From contig JASHSD010000756.1 in assembly GCA_030036985.1 (NCBI GenBank), positions 1-6,533 on the forward strand: a stretch of DNA of 6,533 nucleotides, given 5' to 3'. Origin of the DNA: Bryobacteraceae bacterium (GTDB taxonomy: Bacteria > Acidobacteriota > Terriglobia > Bryobacterales > Bryobacteraceae). Shown one piece after another: positions 1 through 6,199 of this stretch. The translations under genes and the position numbers were made by a program. The first letter of the stretch is position 1. Each line of letters opens with the position of its first letter. The notes beneath the pieces were generated by a model. The model saw nothing but the letters and a program-made list of their open reading frames with translations, did no database searches and was not told where the DNA came from.

Positions 1-366
1 ATGACCCCGGGCGTGCTGCTGGCGACCATGACCCCCAGCGCGAACGGAACGGCGGCGGCCCATGTCGTCGCTCGAGCGCAACCGCTTTCAAAACTCGCCT
101 CAATGCTCACGAACCAAGTCCACCGGCCCGTGCTCGATAAGACGGGGCTGACCGGAAACTATGATTTCACGGTAGACATTACGATCAGGATGGCGGGCAT
201 CCCTGTAACGCCGGCGCCCGCCGCAGACAGCGCCAGCGCGTCCGACCCCGGCTCGGATATCGGCGCCGCATTACAACAGCAGCTGGGGCTGAGGCTGATA
301 CCGAGCAAAGCCACGCTCGACGTTCTCATCATTGACAAGGCTCAAGAGGTTCCCACGGAAAACTGA
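1..366 (+). CDS. TIGR03435 (DUF3738) family protein, C-terminal part
   Basis: This is the C-terminal end of a protein whose beginning lies left of the window; the ATG at base 1 is probably internal. The tail has the layout of the TIGR03435/DUF3738 family. A 'LSKLASML' helix is followed by 'PVLDKTGLTGNYDFTVDI' (about residues 43-60), a variable Ala/Pro/Ser linker (about 70-88), 'ALQQQLGLRLIPSKATLDVLIIDKAQ' and the closing 'PTEN' (residues 118-121). The family is known mainly from soil Acidobacteriota, where it occurs in many copies, often exported and often near M56 (BlaR1-like) peptidases. Its biochemical role is unknown. The same domain can also be fused to an M56 peptidase, and the missing N-terminus leaves that open. 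It ends 44 bases before the next gene on the same strand. Confidence 0.85.
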   Translation: MTPGVLLATMTPSANGTAAAHVVARAQPLSKLASMLTNQVHRPVLDKTGLTGNYDFTVDITIRMAGIPVTPAPAADSASASDPGSDIGAALQQQLGLRLIPSKATLDVLIIDKAQEVPTEN

Positions 367-410
367 AGGCTGTTTCCGGTGCTATTCTGGTTCTGCGAAA
401 TGGCGACCCC

Positions 411-911
411 GTGGATCTGAATCTCGAAACACTCAAGAACGAAATTCTCGATTATCTCGAGCACTCCGATTTCGCCGTGTTTCGCAACCACGCGGGCGCG
501 CTCGAAGGCCTTCCCGTAATCACCTGGGACGCCGAGCGCTTTCCCGATTACCGCACCTTCCTCGACGTCGCGCGCAAGGCCGGCGAGAAGCTGATCCTGT
601 TCGCGTCGGCGGAGTTCGAGGAGGAGGAGATCGACGACATCCTTGAAGAGCTCGCGGACAGCGATCTGGCGCAGGATGAGCGGCGCGACCTCGAAAATCG
701 CGTGAACAAAGCGCGCCGGCACATCGGCGAAACCTGCGCTCTCGAAATCGCCTTCGATCACAATTCCCACCTGTATCTTTACGAGGCGCAGCCCGACTGG
801 TACGAGGATTTCGTCGACGCCTGTGACGAGATCAACTCGACGATGCAGATCGAAGATACGACTCAGGGCTCCGGCGAAGACGGGCTCGGCGGCTTCTATT
901 CCAACAATTAG
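411..911 (+). CDS. Hypothetical acidic protein upstream of recJ
   Basis: A 166-residue protein that I do not recognise. It starts on GTG at 411; no in-frame ATG precedes it and no clear Shine-Dalgarno sequence is visible, so the start is moderately sure. It is very acidic, with about 41 Asp/Glu against 13 Lys/Arg. Residues 68-95 are the densest stretch ('EFEEEEIDDILEEL' and on) and look helical. There is no signal peptide or membrane segment, so it should be cytoplasmic. The C-terminal tail (about 147-166) is Gly/Ser-rich and probably disordered. Its frame gives a coherent mix of hydrophobic and charged residues, while the overlapping reverse frame is Arg-rich and implausible. Its TAG stop overlaps the probable recJ start, so the two are likely co-transcribed and translationally coupled. 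A role with RecJ is only a guess from position. Confidence 0.75.
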   Translation: MDLNLETLKNEILDYLEHSDFAVFRNHAGALEGLPVITWDAERFPDYRTFLDVARKAGEKLILFASAEFEEEEIDDILEELADSDLAQDERRDLENRVNKARRHIGETCALEIAFDHNSHLYLYEAQPDWYEDFVDACDEINSTMQIEDTTQGSGEDGLGGFYSNN

Positions 912-2625
912 CCGCTGGACTTTCCCTGCGGCCCACGCCGATGCGGCGCGTCTGGCGCGCGAACTGGCGCTGCCGACCGCCGCGGCGCAGATTCTGACCC
1001 GGCGCGGATTTCAAGACGCCGAAAGCGCGCATCGATTCCTGAACCCCCAGCTCGACGAGCTGCACGACCCGTTCCTCCTGCGCGATATGGATCGCGCGGT
1101 GGAACGCATCCGCACCGCCGGCGCGCGGCGCGAGTTGATCGAAATTCACGGCGATTACGATGTGGACGGCGTCACCTCCACCGTAATTCTGAAGAAAGCG
1201 CTCGAACTCGCCCGAGCGGAGGCCGGCTGGCATATCCCGCATCGGCTGCACGATGGCTACGGCATGCAACCGGCCGCCGTGGAAGAAGCCGCGAAGCGCG
1301 GCGCGCGCCTGATCGTGAGCGTCGATAACGGCATTCGCGCGGACGCGGCCATCGCGCGCGCCAACGAATTGGGCGTGGACGTGATCGTCACCGATCATCA
1401 CCTGCCCGAAGCGGAGTTGCCGCCCGCGTTCGCCGTCATCAATCCGAATCGCGCCGATTGCGATTACCCCAATCCGAATCTCTGCGGCGCGGGCGTGGCG
1501 TTCAAGCTCACGCACGCAATCCTGGCAGGCATGGATTGGCCGAAGGCGAAGCTGTATCGGATTTTGGAGTCGTTCCTCAAGCTGGTGGCTATCGCGACGG
1601 TCGCCGATATCGTGCCGCTGACCGGCGAGAACCGCATCATCGTGAAGCACGGTCTTGCGGGTCTGCGCGACGTGCGCAACCCCGGCCTGCGCGCGCTGCT
1701 GAAAGCCGCCGGATTCGCCGACCGCGTGCCTGACGCGGGCGAAGTCGGATTCCGCATCGCGCCTGCGATCAACGCGTCGGGCCGCATGGATAGCGCGAGT
1801 CAGGCCGTCCGCATGTTCCTGACCGGCGATGCCGATGAAGCGGACGAAATCGCGCGCGAGTTGTTCGCCCTGAATCAGGAACGGCAGGCGGCGGAGCGTT
1901 CCATCGTGAATGAGATTTTCGAGCGCTGCGCGGCCTTGCCGGTGACGGATCGCGACGCGGCGCTGGTGCTTTGGGGGGAAGGCTGGCATCGGGGCGTGGT
2001 GGGAATCGTGGCCAGCCGCGTGGTCGAGCGCTTCCATCGACCGGCGATCGTGCTGGGCGTGGAGAACGGCGTCGCGCAGGGGTCGGGGCGCAGCATCGAA
2101 GCGTTTCATCTGCTCGAGGCGCTGGAGAGCATGCGCGAATTGTTCACGAAATTCGGCGGGCACGCGCATGCGGCCGGGCTGACGCTGCCGGAGACGTCGC
2201 TCGATGCATTCCGCGAGCGTCTGCGCGCATGGGCGGCGGCGCGGCTCACGGCGGAAGACATGCAACCGCTGGTCGGCGTCGACGCGGTGATCGAATTGCC
2301 CGATGTAAACGATGCGCTTTGGAAGGCGCTCGAAAGAATCGCGCCGTTTGGCATGGGCAATCCGAAGCCGCTGTTCGCGGCGCGGCGGGCGCAGTTGGCG
2401 GGACCGCCGCAGGTGTGGAAGGAAAAGCATCTGCGCATTGCGGCGCGGCAGAGCGGGCGCAGCGTGATGATGAAGGGCTGGAACCTGAGCGATCTCGCCC
2501 AGGAATTGCGCGAGGCGCGGGAGGTGGATATCGCGTTCGAAGTCGAGCGCGACTGGAACGGCGGCTGGGGTCTGACCGTGCGCGCATGCCGGCCTTGTGA
2601 AGCGGCGGAGGGGATGGTATCTTGA
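907..2625 (+). CDS. recJ: Single-stranded-DNA-specific exonuclease RecJ
   Basis: RecJ degrades single-stranded DNA 5' to 3' in the cytoplasm and serves RecF-pathway recombination, base excision repair and mismatch repair. Counted from base 907 it has 572 residues, close to E. coli RecJ (577). The DHH phosphoesterase core shows 'HGDYDVDG' (81-88), 'VDNG' (139-142) and 'DHH' (163-165), the metal-binding motifs. 'INASGRM' (288-294) follows. The DHHA1 part has 'GWHRGVVGIVASR' (359-371), 'GSGRS' (392-396) and 'GGHAHAAG' (417-424). The remaining C-terminus, about 450-560, fits the OB-type domain. The frame is open back to a GTG at 823, but those 28 extra residues are Arg-rich, lie inside the upstream gene and do not look like RecJ. 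The family-like start is 'SRWTFPAA', directly after an ATT at 907. I prefer 907; 823 is the canonical-codon alternative. The stop TGA overlaps the next start. Confidence 0.93.
   Translation: MSRWTFPAAHADAARLARELALPTAAAQILTRRGFQDAESAHRFLNPQLDELHDPFLLRDMDRAVERIRTAGARRELIEIHGDYDVDGVTSTVILKKALELARAEAGWHIPHRLHDGYGMQPAAVEEAAKRGARLIVSVDNGIRADAAIARANELGVDVIVTDHHLPEAELPPAFAVINPNRADCDYPNPNLCGAGVAFKLTHAILAGMDWPKAKLYRILESFLKLVAIATVADIVPLTGENRIIVKHGLAGLRDVRNPGLRALLKAAGFADRVPDAGEVGFRIAPAINASGRMDSASQAVRMFLTGDADEADEIARELFALNQERQAAERSIVNEIFERCAALPVTDRDAALVLWGEGWHRGVVGIVASRVVERFHRPAIVLGVENGVAQGSGRSIEAFHLLEALESMRELFTKFGGHAHAAGLTLPETSLDAFRERLRAWAAARLTAEDMQPLVGVDAVIELPDVNDALWKALERIAPFGMGNPKPLFAARRAQLAGPPQVWKEKHLRIAARQSGRSVMMKGWNLSDLAQELREAREVDIAFEVERDWNGGWGLTVRACRPCEAAEGMVS
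2607..2613 (+). promoter_or_regulatory. Shine-Dalgarno site of the VOC gene
   Basis: GGAGGGG lies inside the end of recJ. It is 8 bases before TTG 2622 but 17 bases before ATG 2631, so it favours the TTG as the start of the VOC gene. This is the clearest ribosome binding site in the + strand operon. Confidence 0.6.
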
Positions 2626-3623
2626 CTCGAATGAAGAGCCTGATTTTTTCGCTGGGGCTGGTTGGAATCCTCGCGGCGCAGACGCCCCAGGCCGCTCCCG
2701 CGGGTAATGTGATCGGCGCGGGCAATTTCAGCCACGTGGTGACGAGCCTGGAGAAGTCGGTCGCGTTCTATCACGACGTGCTGGGCCTCGACATCACGAC
2801 GGCTCCGCAGGCGTTTGCGGGAAACCCGGCGATCATGAAGATGACCGACGCCATCGGCGGACAATCGCGGATCGCCGTGCTGAAGGCGCCGGGCGCGTCG
2901 TTCGGGCTGGAGCTGATCGAATATAAAGATACTGCGCGCACCCCCGCACATCCGCGTTTTCAGGATCCGGGCGAGGGCAATCTTGCGCTGCGGGTGCGCG
3001 ACATCGATTCGGTGGTGGCGAATCTGCGCAAGGCCGGCGCGCATGTGCTCACGCTGGCGGGCAAGCCGGTCGAGGTGAACGGCGTCGAAAAGGGCTTTTT
3101 CGTGCAGGACCCGGACGGCTTCGTCGTGGAGCTGGCGCAGCCGATTCCGCTGCCCGCGGCCGCTGCGAATTCGACGAGCAATCTGATCGGCGCAAGCATC
3201 GAGGTGACCATCGCCGATACCGATCGGACAGTGAAGTTTTATCGCGATCTGCTGGGTTTCCAGGTTCGTCCGGGCGACTCGTTTAACGGAAACAAGCTGA
3301 TGGCCGAGACAGCCGGCGTGCCCGGCGGCGAGTGGCGGCAGAGTCACGCGACGATACCCGGCAGCACGGTCGGGTTGACTTTGATTGAATTCCGCAACAT
3401 CGACCGCAAGCCGCTGCATTCGCGCGTTCCCGATCCGGGCACGGCGCTGATTCAGCTGCGGGTGCGCGATATCGATTCGCTGGTGAAGAAACTGAAGGCC
3501 GGCGGCGGCACTGTCGTAGCGCCCGACGGCGAGCCTGTCAGCATGGGTCCGGTGAAGATCGCAGTGGTCCGCGATCCCAACAATCTGTATCTCGAGCTGA
3601 TCAGCGCCCCAGCGAGACAATAG
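2622..3623 (+). CDS. Exported two-domain VOC (glyoxalase/dioxygenase-like) protein
   Basis: A 333-residue protein with an N-terminal signal peptide (basic 'TRMK', then a hydrophobic core to about residue 19, with likely cleavage near 'LAAQ'). Two vicinal-oxygen-chelate repeats follow, about residues 33-173 and 188-328. Matching elements are 'FYHDVLGLDI'/'FYRDLLGFQV', 'GLELIEYKD'/'GLTLIEFRN', 'RVRDIDS' in both halves, and 'DPDGFVVEL'/'DPNNLYLEL'. Candidate metal ligands in repeat 1 are H38, E100 and E170. Repeat 2 keeps E256 and E325 but has no His in the first strand, so it may hold a different metal site or none. VOC proteins include glyoxalases, extradiol dioxygenases and resistance proteins; the substrate cannot be read here. 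TTG 2622 is chosen for its Shine-Dalgarno spacing; ATG 2631 would still keep the signal peptide. The TTGA overlap with recJ suggests translational coupling, although an exported VOC protein has no obvious link to DNA repair. Confidence 0.85.
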   Translation: MTRMKSLIFSLGLVGILAAQTPQAAPAGNVIGAGNFSHVVTSLEKSVAFYHDVLGLDITTAPQAFAGNPAIMKMTDAIGGQSRIAVLKAPGASFGLELIEYKDTARTPAHPRFQDPGEGNLALRVRDIDSVVANLRKAGAHVLTLAGKPVEVNGVEKGFFVQDPDGFVVELAQPIPLPAAAANSTSNLIGASIEVTIADTDRTVKFYRDLLGFQVRPGDSFNGNKLMAETAGVPGGEWRQSHATIPGSTVGLTLIEFRNIDRKPLHSRVPDPGTALIQLRVRDIDSLVKKLKAGGGTVVAPDGEPVSMGPVKIAVVRDPNNLYLELISAPARQ

Positions 3624-3629
3624 CAGCCG

Positions 3630-4034
3630 CTAAGCGGGCCAGGCGCGCGGAAAGTTCACCACCCGGCCATTCGCGAAAGCCACGGCGAGTGCGTGCCCCA
3701 AAAGAGAGCCGTCCTTTGCGCGCCAGAGAGTCACGGTGACCCGATCGCCTGGCTTGAAGACATCCCTGCCGTTATTCGGCTCTCCCGACAGTTCGCCCCT
3801 CATCAGCGCGCTGGGGGCCGGTAACTCCAGCTCCCAGGTTGAACTCGCTGTGTCTCCATTATTCGTCTCCACCCAGACATGGGCATGCGGGTTCATCCAT
3901 TCGACCTTGTTGATAGTGCCCTGGATCGTGACTGTTTTGCTCTTGTCGTACTCGGCTGCAACCGAGTGATGCGCCAGAAGGGGCGCTACGGAAAGAGTCA
4001 GGACAACCGCACCGGCCAAAGTGATCCTCGCCAT
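3630..4034 (-). CDS. Exported DUF6152 family protein
   Basis: A 134-residue protein starting at ATG 4034, with AGAGGT as Shine-Dalgarno sequence 5 bases upstream (complement of 4040-4045). Residues 1-21 form a signal peptide, and cleavage after 'APLLA' would leave a small periplasmic protein beginning His-His-Ser. The family pattern is clear: 'HHSVAAEYD' (22-30), 'VTIQGTINKVEWMNPHAHVWVE' (35-56), 'WELELPAPSALMR' (67-79) and 'KPGDRVTVTLWRAKDGS' (94-110). This matches DUF6152, a small beta-rich, OB-like family common in Acidobacteriota and Proteobacteria whose function is unknown. H22, H23, H50, H52 and H114 are possible metal ligands, which is only inference. The gene is tail to tail with the VOC gene, with 6 bases between the stops. 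It is separated from the propeller gene upstream by 150 bases, so it may have its own promoter. Confidence 0.82.
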   Translation of the reverse strand: MARITLAGAVVLTLSVAPLLAHHSVAAEYDKSKTVTIQGTINKVEWMNPHAHVWVETNNGDTASSTWELELPAPSALMRGELSGEPNNGRDVFKPGDRVTVTLWRAKDGSLLGHALAVAFANGRVVNFPRAWPA

Positions 4035-4055
4035 CGTGAACCTCTGTCGATCAGG

Positions 4056-4061
4056 ATATTA
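4056..4061 (-). promoter_or_regulatory. Possible -10 box for the DUF6152 gene
   Basis: On the - strand this reads TAATAT, 5 of 6 with the sigma-70 consensus. It lies about 10 bases upstream of the Shine-Dalgarno sequence, which would give a short leader. The -35 region at 17 bases (TAAAAG) is poor, so this is a weak call. Confidence 0.25.
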
Positions 4062-4120
4062 CTTTCTTGGCGCCGTGTCTTTTAGTGCGACTTCGCAATC
4101 TCGCGGATCGCTCCTTGGCA

Positions 4121-4158
4121 GTCGCGGCTCAAAGACGCGACACATCTACCGAGCCGCG
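4121..4158. other. Competing hairpins downstream of the propeller gene
   Basis: CGCGGCTC (4123-4130) is the exact reverse complement of GAGCCGCG (4151-4158), with a 20-base loop. GTCGCG (4121-4126) also pairs with CGCGAC (4136-4141), and the two stems exclude each other. They lie 27-64 bases after the stop of the propeller gene (- strand). No T-tract follows on either strand, so a factor-independent terminator is not supported. They may be an RNA-end structure or chance in GC-rich DNA. The rest of the 150-base gap (4035-4184) holds only the possible DUF6152 promoter and ribosome binding site. Confidence 0.3.
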
Positions 4159-4184
4159 CACGCAAGTAAGCAGTATTCCAGCTT

Positions 4185-5678
4185 CTAGCGCAGGAGGCCG
4201 TATACGTCGACCTCACCTTTCGCACCGACGTACACGCGCCCGTTTGCCACCATAGGCATACTGAAGCGCAACGTCATCCCCGCGCGGTCGCGGGCGCCGT
4301 TCATCTCCGAGTTATAGAGTTCGCGCGTCACGTTCGAAGCGTCGAAGGCGTGCAGGATCGCGTGCCGGTCGTCGCCATTCCATTCTTTGGTTTCGACCAC
4401 CCAGGCAATTCCGTTCCGCATCCCGTTCGCGGATATCGAAGCCGATCCGGCGGGGTTGGCGAATTTCGGGGTCTTAACCAGCGGCGCATCGGAGAACTCT
4501 CCGTTGCGCAGCGGCAATGCTGACAAGACGTCGCCGCTGGACACGTACAGATTGCCGTTCCACCAGGCCGCGGCCGAGTAAATCCCTCCGCCAGGCGTAA
4601 CAGCGGAGTGCTTGCCGCCGAGGTGGTTGCGGTCGAGCAGATAGAGAACTCCGTCCTTGCCGCCGATGGCGACGAAATTCGGAGGGATCAGCGTCGGTCC
4701 GCCGGAGCCGAGATCGAGATCGTCCTCGGCCAACCTCCTGTGATCCGACGGCGTGAAGTGATCGCGCACCGTGAGTGTCGGGTCTTTCAGCGTCAACTTC
4801 AGCAGACTATCGCCGTAGTCGCGCCCGCCGGAATTGGCGTCGAAGATGCCGTTGCCCGTGCCCACGTAGACCGCGCCGGAATCGTCGGCCGCCGGCCCCA
4901 TGTCGCTTTGCCAGATGCCGCTGTCGCCATCCTTCGGCGACGTATTCAGCAGCGCGGAACGGCGCAGCGTATGCGCATCGTAGGCCATGAGCCAGCCGTG
5001 AAACGGGCCGACATCGCACGACGACGCCCACGTGACGTAAATGTGATCATTGGCCAGCAACAGGGCGGCGCGCGGGTTTTCGCGCAGGCCGTCGAAACCC
5101 TCCGCGGAGATTTCGACGGGTGCGCCGAATTTCTCCGCGCCCGTAGTGATTGCGAGAGCGTGGAGGCGGTGCGCGTAAACCGATCCCTTCAGCAATCCCT
5201 GGCTTTCTTTCGTGCGCGCGAGCACGTATATGGTTCCGGTCTTCGCATCGACTACGGGCGTCGAAGTAATGCCGATGTCGGGCTGAATGAACGGACAGTT
5301 CACGTCGCTCGAGGGAACGGCGGAGACGCCCGATTTCAGAAAACTGGTATGCCAGAGCGGGTCGGTCTGGCGGCCATCAGCGTCGAATGCATAGACGCTG
5401 TCGCGCTCTGTGGCGACGAAGAGCACGTTGTGGGTTCCCTTACCGGGAATCGCGAGGCTCGGCACATAGAGCGGCTGCGCGTAAACGTCGCCATCGACGC
5501 GCAGCGCGAAAACCTTGCCGAATTGGCGGGAGTTCACGTTCGCCGGCGTGAGCGTGATCTCATGCACGTTCGCGCCGGTGCGGGCATTGTCGTACTGGCT
5601 GGTCAGAACCTGGGCCGGCGTTACCTGAACAAACAGGGCAGGCGCGAGCAGCGCGGTCGCGAAACGGAGACGGGCCAT
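4185..5678 (-). CDS. Exported PQQ-like beta-propeller protein
   Basis: A 497-residue protein with a signal peptide (1-23, cleavage likely after 'TPAQ'). The mature part opens with 'SQYDNARTGAN' (27-37) and 'FGKVFALRVDGDVYAQPLYVP' (53-73), typical of secreted quinoprotein-like propellers in Acidobacteriota. Repeated blade signatures follow: 'VYAFDADG' (95-102), 'IYVLARTKES' (150-159), 'MAYDAHTL' (231-238), 'LLKLTLKD' (292-299), 'GGKDGVLYLLDR' (339-350), 'ILHAFDAS' (441-448) and 'RVYVGAKGEVDVYGLL' (481-496). The last strand looks complete, so no C-terminal domain is missing. There is no CxxCH heme site and no vicinal Cys pair; the only mature Cys are C128 and C221. A true PQQ-dependent dehydrogenase is therefore unlikely, and a binding or scaffold role in the periplasm or outside the cell is inferred. 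It starts at ATG 5678 without a clear ribosome binding site, 59 bases after dut on the same strand, and may be read from the dut promoter. Confidence 0.85.
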   Translation of the reverse strand: MARLRFATALLAPALFVQVTPAQVLTSQYDNARTGANVHEITLTPANVNSRQFGKVFALRVDGDVYAQPLYVPSLAIPGKGTHNVLFVATERDSVYAFDADGRQTDPLWHTSFLKSGVSAVPSSDVNCPFIQPDIGITSTPVVDAKTGTIYVLARTKESQGLLKGSVYAHRLHALAITTGAEKFGAPVEISAEGFDGLRENPRAALLLANDHIYVTWASSCDVGPFHGWLMAYDAHTLRRSALLNTSPKDGDSGIWQSDMGPAADDSGAVYVGTGNGIFDANSGGRDYGDSLLKLTLKDPTLTVRDHFTPSDHRRLAEDDLDLGSGGPTLIPPNFVAIGGKDGVLYLLDRNHLGGKHSAVTPGGGIYSAAAWWNGNLYVSSGDVLSALPLRNGEFSDAPLVKTPKFANPAGSASISANGMRNGIAWVVETKEWNGDDRHAILHAFDASNVTRELYNSEMNGARDRAGMTLRFSMPMVANGRVYVGAKGEVDVYGLLR

Positions 5679-5737
5679 TCGCCATTAAGACACCGGATTG
5701 CGCGCCGGAGTTTCAGGGAAATACGAGTCAACGTCGG

Positions 5738-6172
5738 CTATCGCCCGGAAGAGCCGAAGCCGCCTTCGCCGCGGCGGGACTCGGCCAGATCGCCTTCCTC
5801 CCATTCGACGGCCTCGTAGCGCGCAATCACCATCTGCGCGATGCGTTCGCCGGGCTGAATGCGGAAAGGCTCGGTCCCGAAGTTGTGGAGGATGATCCTG
5901 AGTTCGCCGCGATAACCGGGGTCGATGGTCGCGGGGCTGTTGGGGAGCGTGATGGAGTGCTTCAGAGCCAGTCCGCTGCGAGGCCGGATTTGCGCCTCGT
6001 AGCCGGCGGGCAATTCCAACGCGAGGCCGGTCGCGACGAGTTTGGTGGCGCCGGGTTCCAGCGTGACAGCCTCGACACTGTGGAGATCCATGCCCGCGTC
6101 TTCGTCGGGGCCGTGGGCGTAGCGCGGAACGATGGCGTCGGGGCGCAGGCGTTTCAAGCGTATTTTGAGCAA
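5738..6172 (-). CDS. dut: Deoxyuridine 5'-triphosphate nucleotidohydrolase (dUTPase)
   Basis: dUTPase hydrolyses dUTP to dUMP and pyrophosphate in the cytoplasm. This keeps uracil out of DNA and supplies dUMP for thymidylate synthesis. The 144 residues fit the homotrimeric class, and all five motifs are present: DAGMDLHS (25-32), RPRSGLA (63-69, with S66), ATIDPGYRGEL (81-91, catalytic D84 and base-stacking Y87), PGERIAQMV (107-115) and the Gly-rich C-terminal RGEGGFGSSG (134-143, with F139). In motif 3 the usual Gly before 'TID' is Ala81, a mild change. The start is TTG 6172: an in-frame TAG lies two codons upstream and no ATG or GTG fits. A second TTG at codon 6 is possible but would cut conserved N-terminal residues. 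No Shine-Dalgarno sequence is visible. It is divergent from the thyX-like gene, which uses its product. Confidence 0.95.
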   Translation of the reverse strand: MLKIRLKRLRPDAIVPRYAHGPDEDAGMDLHSVEAVTLEPGATKLVATGLALELPAGYEAQIRPRSGLALKHSITLPNSPATIDPGYRGELRIILHNFGTEPFRIQPGERIAQMVIARYEAVEWEEGDLAESRRGEGGFGSSGR

Positions 6173-6199
6173 ACGCTATCATAGCCGTTTGACCAAACG
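6170..6199. promoter_or_regulatory. Shared divergent dut/thyX start region with palindrome
   Basis: CAAACG occurs at 6170-6175, inverted (CGTTTG) at 6186-6191, and direct again at 6194-6199. The first two form an imperfect palindrome whose inner part, CTA-TCA-TAG, also pairs, leaving C6185 bulged. The second and third form the palindrome CGTTTG-AC-CAAACG. The dut TTG (complement of 6170-6172) and the thyX TTG (6189-6191) are the outer ends of the first palindrome. TATCAT on the + strand (6177-6182) and TATGAT on the - strand (complement of 6178-6183) each match the -10 consensus in 5 of 6 positions. They end 6 and 5 bases before the respective start codons, as in leaderless promoters. No good -35 was found for either direction. 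Confidence 0.4.

Noticed and set aside
832..2430. 532-codon open frame antisense to recJ
   Set aside because: It is Arg/His-rich with no recognisable domain and lies opposite a complete RecJ with all its motifs. Long antisense frames are expected in GC-rich genes.
2106..3620. 504-codon open frame antisense to recJ and the VOC gene
   Set aside because: It crosses two well-supported genes, is low in complexity and rich in Arg/Ala/Ser, and shows no family pattern.
3627..3637. Small palindrome CCGCT-A-AGCGG between the convergent VOC and DUF6152 genes, as a terminator
   Set aside because: The stem is only 4 pairs with a 3-base loop and there is no T-tract on either strand.
5726..5731. TTGACT as a -35 box before the propeller gene (- strand)
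   Set aside because: No -10-like hexamer lies 16-18 bases downstream; the region there is GC-rich.
4608..5819. 403-codon + strand frame opposite the propeller gene
   Set aside because: It is an Arg/Val-rich shadow frame; the - strand frame carries a signal peptide and clear propeller blades.
6165..6188. TTG 6165 as the thyX-like start
   Set aside because: It would overlap dut and add residues that do not look like the family; TTG 6189 or GTG 6201 fit better.
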